DNA of 57,751 nt, from the NCBI GenBank assembly GCA_003427395.1, contig BFEA01001021.1:85922-143672 (forward strand), read 5' to 3'. Below, in pieces: positions 52,600-57,751 of this stretch (position 1 is its first letter; each line of letters opens with the position of its first letter). This DNA is from Chara braunii (taxonomy: Eukaryota; Streptophyta; Charophyceae; Charales; Characeae). The position numbers and the translations under genes are program-made. Under the pieces are notes generated by a model, which worked only from the letters and a program-made list of their open reading frames with translations, ran no database searches and was not told the DNA's origin.

Positions 52600-52785
52600 C
52601 TGGAACTAGCAGCAGAGGAAGCTGTAGCAGTGGAAGGCTAAGGGTTCGAGTCCCGGTTCTCCAAAACTGCAGCAGAGGAAACTGCAACACCAGAAACTTC
52701 GGCAGTGGAAACTGCTGCAGTGAAAATTTCGGCAGAGGGAACCGTAGAAGAGGGAGATGGCAGCAGTGGAAACCACAGGTCAATC
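52600..52785 (+). repeat. 15-bp minisatellite (AAACTGCAGCAGAGG type)
   Basis: About seven to nine 15-bp units (AAACTGCAGCAGAGG, AAACTTCGGCAGTGG, AAACTGCTGCAGTGA, AAATTTCGGCAGAGG and others). In one plus-strand frame each unit codes for an E-T-A-A-V-like pentapeptide; in the minus strand for an L-P-L-L/K-F-like one. A 20-bp GGTTCGAGTCCC segment resembling a tRNA T arm interrupts it near 52647. Confidence 0.75.
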
Positions 52786-53265
52786 ACTACCGTTTTCCCC
52801 CGAACACAACGCACCCTCATTTTGACTGTATCGGGCCGGAAACATACCTTGTACACGTTCATTTTCCAGGTGCGCTACGTTCGGGGGAAGATGGTAGTAG
52901 ATGGGCAAGAAATGGCAAGACAAGGGCCTCGCGGCAGGAAGGAAGAAAGTGGATGGTGCAGGGACCATCATCCCATGCGTAAGCGCCACTGAGAAGAACA
53001 CGTCACATGTGCAGCATAGCAGCGCTACCAAAAGCGGATGGAGCAGGTCCAGCCGTTGTCAAGGGTTAGTGGGGGATACCCACAAGAAAGCGTGCAGTGA
53101 ATAAGCGTTGTTGCCAGATTTTAGTAGTCCCACCAATCATTACAGATTCGACCAAATCCGGCCAATTGCCCAGCGAGCACAACAGCCGGTTGATGGGGAA
53201 GGAACGTTCGATGTTGTACTTGGATAGCAAATCACGGGGAAGTCGCAATCAGTCGCTTTATCAAC

Positions 53266-53825
53266 GAGGCTCGTGAAGAAAGCGATCAGAGCAGACCCCT
53301 AGCTGCATACCTGAAAAGGTACATGAGCCATCTGAGGCTGTAGTTTTCTTCCACTCAAGGCCGTAGTGATTGCACTCTAGATCAAAATTTACATATGACG
53401 ATTGGCCCACCCACAAAGGCCTACCAAGGAACGTTGGCCTGTAGCCCGTGCAAAAACATTAGGCTCACTCGTGAAGAAAGCCATCAGAGCAGACGCATAG
53501 CTGCATACCTGAAAAGGTACGAGAGTCATCTGAGGCTGTAGTTTTCTTCCACTAACGGCCGTAGCAATTGCACCCTAGATCAAAACTACCACAAGATTGG
53601 GCACTCTCGGACAAGGAGGCGGTTTGGAACTGTCTGTTCATTAGGCTCACTCATGAAGAAAGCCATCAGAGCAGACCCATAGCTGCATACCTGAAAAGGT
53701 ACGAGAGCCATCTGAGGCTGTAGTTTTCTTCCACTAACGGCCGTAGCAATTGCACCCTAGATCAAAACTACGACAAGATTGGGCGCTCTCGAACACGGAG
53801 GCGGTTTGGAACTGTCTGTTCTATC
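53266..53825 (+). repeat. Tandem repeat, three ~185-bp units
   Basis: GGCTC(G/A)(C)T(C)(G/A)TGAAGAAAGC starts units at about 53266, 53462 and 53643. Each unit contains ATAGCTGCATACCTGAAAAGG, CATCTGAGGCTGTAG and CACCCTAGATCAAAA. Units 2 and 3 are almost identical; unit 1 is more diverged in its second half. Confidence 0.9.
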
Positions 53826-54144
53826 ACCACCCGTTAAGAGCGTCACTTTCACCTGCCTGAGGCCCAATCCTTCATCCCTGGTCCAAGATGTTACCTCGGA
53901 AGTGAACGAGCTTTACTACTGCGGAAGAAAGCCTGGCCACTTGACTTACGAGAATCCTGTGGTGAGAGACCCCTCAGACAATGTCTTTGCCGTACCGAAC
54001 CACACTGGTAATTTTATGAGAAAGAGGCTACAGAAGGACCATCTTTGCATACGGAACAAAAGAAGATGGAGTTCCACAGAGGAGTTCAGGGCAAAGCTCA
54101 GGGGAATGCCAAGCGTCTCGGTACCCAAGAAAGAGCCCGTATGA
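53779..54144 (+). CDS. Unrecognised 121-codon frame ending in a tandem duplication
   Basis: The frame passes from the last 185-bp unit into unique sequence (VTSEVNELYYCGRKPGHLTY, VVRDPSDNVFAVPNHTGNFM) that looks less repetitive than its surroundings, then into the first 124-bp unit (MRKRLQKDHLCIRNKRRW). No domain recognised, and no splice or start evidence. Confidence 0.22.
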   Translation: MGALEHGGGLELSVLSPPVKSVTFTCLRPNPSSLVQDVTSEVNELYYCGRKPGHLTYENPVVRDPSDNVFAVPNHTGNFMRKRLQKDHLCIRNKRRWSSTEEFRAKLRGMPSVSVPKKEPV

Positions 54145-54264
54145 GAAAGAGGCTACAGAAGGACCATCTTGGCGTACGGAACACAAGAAGATGAAGTTCC
54201 ACAGAGGAGTTTAGGGCAAAGCTCAGGGGTCTGCCAAGCATCTCGGTACCCAAGAAAGAACCCA
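54017..54264 (+). repeat. 124-bp tandem duplication
   Basis: ATGAGAAAGAGGCTACAGAA starts at 54017 and 54141. The units agree at about 90 percent of positions and end GGTACCCAAGAAAGA(G/A)CCC. Confidence 0.93.
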
Positions 54265-55200
54265 TGGCAGCCCTTCCGGTTTGCTGGGTGCACACACTCC
54301 CTGGGAGCCTCCGAAGACTCGTACCTCGGATGGCTGAAGGAGAAAAGAACAGGACAGAGAGAATTGTTTTTTAGGGTTGAGGAGACGAGGATGGCAATGG
54401 AAGCTTTGTAGCCTCTACTTGTTGCCTGGGACTAGTTGCTCAAGGCCATATGAGTTCTACACCTAGCTGGCACCCTCACTGGAGAGACTTCCACACTTAG
54501 CTGGCACCCTCTACCTCTCTCCAGGTTGAAGAGTGGTCCAGAGACCTTTCATATTTTATTTTAAATACTTATGCACGTTGTATTTGAGGGACCCCAGACC
54601 GCTTTCCAGCATATGCTTGTCAACACAAATATATCGCAGCCCCTGCAACATACGCAGAGCTATTCCCTCAGAATCTTCATGGCTCTGATCAATACCCAGA
54701 GGTTTCACCAAAACAGAAAGGAGGCAGGAGGAAGGAGGGGGGGAGGGGGGGGGGAGGACGCATAGCTGCAACGTATGTGGATGCCACCTGCAGCCTCCAC
54801 AACAGTTCGATCATACAGGGGCTTGCGAAATTGAGCACCGGGGAAAAGACAGAAAATCCAATGAGCATCAGAAAAGTGAGGTTCGGAGGTACTGCTGGTT
54901 AAATGGAATGCCAGAAAAAGAACAGTGCGCACACAGCTGCTTCTCCATAGATAGACAGCAAAATCACAACAACAACAACAACAACAAAATTTGAAAAAAA
55001 CAAACAAACACGGGCGTAGAACTCGATTTGTCCTGAAGTGCTAAATTCGTTCACAGCAGCCAGAAGCTAAAGATAGCTCAACAGCTAAAAAAAAGCTGAA
55101 AATAGTTCGCCACTGAATCACCAGCTAATAGTTAAAAAGCTCCAGCTCCACAAGCTAAAAGTAGTTCAACAGCCCACTTCAACTGACCTCCCGAGGCTGC
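54265..55200. other. Spacer with G-run and (ACA)n tract
   Basis: A G-rich run lies at 54720-54758 and an (AAC)n tract at 54970-54986. Near 55040-55150 AGCTAAAA/CAGCTAA words are repeated. No gene recognised. Confidence 0.4.
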
Positions 55201-55239
55201 GCTACGGCTCTCCAGATACCCCGCCACTATTGCATATCC

Positions 55240-55430
55240 GAGGGCAGAGTCACACTGGGACTTTGGTGCATGTATCTGACCGCAATTACGACCGGTTGAA
55301 GCACAATCACTCTCGACGACACACAGAAGAGGTTGGCTAGAGGTGTGCCTCGCCAGCCCCCCGAGGGCATAGTCACACTGGGACTTTGGTGCATGTATCT
55401 GACCGCCATTACGACCGGTCGTGTATCTGA
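55240..55430. repeat. Duplicated 60-bp block, 125-bp period
   Basis: GAGGGCA(G/T)AGTCACACTGGG and ACTTTGGTGCATGTATCTGACCG occur at about 55240 and 55364. The inverse of part of it (GCGGTCAGATACA(C/T)) is near 56853. GAGGGCATA-TCACACT also resembles the TIR at 57440. Confidence 0.8.
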
Positions 55431-55734
55431 CTGCAAGTACGTTCACAGAGCAGCCGAAACAGTCCTAATGTGTATGCCCTGAGCATTGTGAACAGCAGCT
55501 GCTCTGTTCCGTACAGGCTCGCAGCTCCCCGCTTGCTCTGTTCCGTACAGGCTCTCGCAACTCCCCGCTTGCTCTCCCCAGCATCTCCGCCAATCCTCTT
55601 TCAACAATAAGTCTGCAGCAGCTGTCAAGATGAGCACAACACTTTTTTATTCTTTTCCAAAAGAAGGCCGACAGCCTTGAGATATCATAATTGAACTGAC
55701 CGGCCGCAGGTAATTCAGAATTTTTTATTTTTTT

Positions 55735-55816
55735 TCCGTTCATCTGGTTGCGCATCTGGATTCGATCTGCGGTCTGTATTTCAGCAGTTCATGGGTGTAT
55801 CAACTCAGCTACCGTC
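55735..55816 (-). mobile_element. SINE family 2, copy 3, with A-rich tail
   Basis: The minus strand reads GGTAGCTGAGTTGATACACCC (A box), GAACTGCTGAAATACAGACC and AGATCGAATCCAGAT (B box), followed by an A-rich tail (ACGGAAAAAAAATAAAAAAATT). It is the best-preserved copy of this approximately 80-bp element. Confidence 0.65.
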
Positions 55817-55893
55817 TTCACCCAAATAGAATGCGCGGTCATTATAGCTGGCTGTATTTGGTGCAACTTTCAGTCCAGGGGGTGAAGACGGTA
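55810..55893. mobile_element. Hairpin MITE family H, copy 3 (internally deleted)
   Basis: Left arm TACCGTCTTCACCCAAATAG is complete; the right arm keeps only GGGGTGAAGACGGTA. The interior (TGGTGCAACTTTCAGTCCAG) is the reverse of copy 1's loop. Confidence 0.75.
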
Positions 55894-57430
55894 GGCTCGT
55901 TGGTCAACCGTCTTTTTCTACTGTAAGTCAGAAGTCAGTATATGTCTGCATGCTTACCGACACAGCCTTCATATGGCACCTTGCCAGCTGATTTACTTGA
56001 CACTTGCTTAATAACTCAACAAAGACCTGGCATGGCTGTCACCATCATAAGGGAACAAATGCTCAGGTGTCCTTCACCTATTGGCAAATAAGGGACATCA
56101 GACTACCGCTGTCTCAAACGATTGCCTTATCCACCCGCCTCAAAGACTGCATCTAGTCTCGCGATTGCATCCGGTTCATACATACCGCAATGCTTGTTTA
56201 GCGTAGATTTGCACACTTTGCACTTCTTCGTGTCGTAATGACGCCAAGGCACGTTAGCGATTGCCTGTATCTCTGCCCGTATCGCTCTGACAGATGCTGT
56301 AATGAGGCCAAAGGCACGCTAGCGATTGCCTGTATCTGCCTGTCTCGCTCGCTCTGACAGCAGATTCATTCCATTGAGTCCAATCCACTACCTGCTGACT
56401 TAGAGAATCATGCCGTTGAGCCTTATTGTCACGTAAACAGCCATCGTTTTCAGCTATTTTACTACAGGTCTGATGTTATGTGCACCACCAGAATCATTCT
56501 GCCTGCCGACTCCAATCCATTACTCGCTCACTTAGGGAATCGCGTCGTTCAGCCTTCTTATACACGGACATAGCCATCGTTAAAAAAAAAACTGTTTTAC
56601 TAGAGGCAATTAGGGAATCACGTCGTTCAGCCTTCTTATACACGCACATAGCCATCATTAAAACAGTTTTTTACTAAAGGCAATGTTTGACGCCAATGGA
56701 TAAGGTAATCATCCTGGAGAGCGTAAGTGATGTCACGGACCCAAACAACGTGTCCTTAATCCATGCCTTACCATGGGGAGTGGTGCTGGAACGATCGTTC
56801 CGTTTTTCCTACATCATTGCGGTCCCATACATGAAGCAAAGGTCCTAATTGCGGTCAGATACACGAAGCAAAGGTTACGTAAGGCAGGCGGGATGTCGCA
56901 TACCCCAAGCCAGTTCTACACGCTGGCTTGGTGTGGGACACGGCCATCTGCCAAGTCCACTCCATTACTCGCTGAATTAGAGAACCATATCCCCTTCAAT
57001 CTTTTTTTTTCTTTTTTTTCCCATTAGATGGCTCCGTTCCATTGGGGGGCAGCTGCACCTGCTGGAAAACGGGTCCAGCGTCCCTTTACATCGTAACAAG
57101 GAACCAGCTGATTTGTTATACATGTCGTTAATGTACACGGACACAGCCATAATTAAAACTGTTGGCGGTCAGCTACCTGACACAAAGGGTATGTAAGGCA
57201 CAGGCAAGATGTCCCATACCAAGCCGGTTCCCTAGGTGTAGCCGAGCACGGAGGATATTTGTCCTCGTCGCCTACATTTCACGCGCGACTGGAAAGAACA
57301 CCAATACCGAGTGATGAGACTTCTGAGGAGATTTCATTGACTTCAGAATGCTTCTGCTTGAACAACCAAGAAAGTAGGGCTCTACAATAAGGGCACAGCA
57401 CTCTGACACACAGCACTCTAGAGCCCTCAT
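55894..57430. other. Spacer with small duplications, no gene recognised
   Basis: GGCACG(T/C)TAGCGATTGCCTGTATCT occurs twice (56250, 56310), AGGGAATCGCGTCGTTCAGCCTTCTTATACACG-type twice (56535, 56608), and AATTGCGGTC-ATACA twice (56815, 56850). A CT-rich run lies at 57001-57021, followed by the dispersed block shared with 29360. Confidence 0.5.
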
Positions 57431-57640
57431 TCTAGAGCCCTTAGGGCATACTCACACTAGGCCCTCAAAATCACGAAATCCCAAAATGAGTGGCCAGATC
57501 TAGTCCTTCCTTTACAAGGACTCGAGCTGGCCGCTCATTTTGTGATTTTGCGAGTTCGAGGGCCTAGTGTGAGTATGCCCTAAGGGCTCTAAAATGAGGG
57601 CTCTAGAATGAGGGCTCTAAAATGAGGGCTCTAGAATGTT
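57425..57640. mobile_element. Hairpin MITE with ~90-bp arms and GAGGGCTCTAGAAT minisatellite
   Basis: Left arm CTAGAGCCCTTAGGGCATAC, TCACACTAGGCCCTC, AAAATGAGTGGCCAG is inverted in the right arm (CTGGCCGCTCATTTT, GAGGGCCTAGTGTGA, GTATGCCCTAAGGGCTCT). The arms are about 80-90 bp around a loop at 57505-57525. Four GAGGGCTCTA(G/A)AAT units follow the right arm and two inverse units precede the left arm. Confidence 0.82.
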
Positions 57641-57645
57641 ACATG

Positions 57646-57751
57646 CTGTACAGGCCCCAACCTGTTTCCCTACAGGGAAACTTCCAGGCTCTTGCCTGGA
57701 AGCTTCCTTCTGACAGGGCCTACAGGCCCCAGCCTGTTTCCCTACAGGGAA
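57646..57751. repeat. Repeat of TACAGGCCCCA-CCTGTTTCCCTACAGGGAA with hairpins
   Basis: The block occurs at 57646-57681 and again at 57721-57751 (cut by the window edge). Each contains the hairpin TTTCCCT-AC-AGGGAAA; between them is a second hairpin CTTCCAGGC-TCTT-GCCTGGAAG. Confidence 0.85.

Noticed and set aside
52645-52670. GGTTCGAGTCCCGGTTCTCC as a tRNA gene
   Set aside because: Only a T-arm-like 20-mer; no anticodon or D arm upstream, where the 15-bp repeat lies.
53066-53248. Minus-strand 60-codon frame as a transposase piece or Lunapark 5' exon
   Set aside because: Sequence resembles neither family on close reading and has no suitable splice sites.
1-57751. CRISPR arrays, prokaryotic operons, ribosome binding sites
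   Set aside because: The sequence is eukaryotic nuclear: introns, SINEs and A-tailed retroposons. None of the tandem arrays has CRISPR-like repeat and spacer regularity.

Overview
This is a nuclear window from a eukaryote with a large, repeat-choked genome. The land-plant/charophyte style of the one recognisable host gene (a Lunapark protein whose [12 protein letters not shown]-like segment is typical of the plant family), a plant-type initiator-tRNA primer-binding site in the LTR element, PIF/Harbinger-like miniature transposons and organelle-derived fragments all suggest a streptophyte, with a charophycean alga such as Chara as my best but unproven guess. Scattered N calls (mainly 214-5503) look like a consensus over a high-copy repeat; there is also a small N gap at 22577-22581.

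Layout. 1 to about 5.7 kb: a Ty3/Gypsy-type LTR retrotransposon on the minus strand (RT at the window edge, then protease, zinc knuckle, Gag, PBS and a probable LTR), interrupted by stops. 6-13.6 kb: a nest of short interspersed elements (tRNA-headed SINEs), hairpin and TIR miniature elements, a LINE C-terminal fragment and local duplications. 13.6-20.8 kb: mostly unassigned sequence. 20.8-23.3 kb: hairpin-rich tandem repeats, TA microsatellites and a dispersed repeat. 27.2-28.9 kb: two decayed tandem arrays, one of roughly 60-100 bp units and one of roughly 125 bp units. 32.4-33.2 kb: organelle-like pieces (group II intron reverse transcriptase fragment and a 3' half of a tRNA-Gly(UCC)). 34.7-36.4 kb: CA microsatellites, a kilobase strongly depleted of A on the plus strand, and two hammerhead-ribozyme-like sequences 776 bp apart.

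37-50 kb: the 3' part of a Lunapark gene on the minus strand. Four exons (49788-49644, 47825-47716, 44739-44250, 40203-39908) join in frame with GT-AG junctions and encode the second membrane segment, the following coiled coil, the YDPD motif and the split C4 zinc ribbon. The 1.8-4.0 kb introns carry several mobile elements, including a short retroposon with a perfect 17-bp target duplication. The upstream exon(s) with the first membrane segment were not found. 50-57.75 kb: tandem duplications, further miniature elements and a large terminal inverted repeat, with no recognised gene.

The strongest observations are the hammerhead pair, of which copy 1 lacks only one conserved core base, and the Lunapark gene, which simple ORF inspection does not reveal because its exons are short and spread over 10 kb. 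Boundaries of repeats are read by eye and are approximate unless stated.
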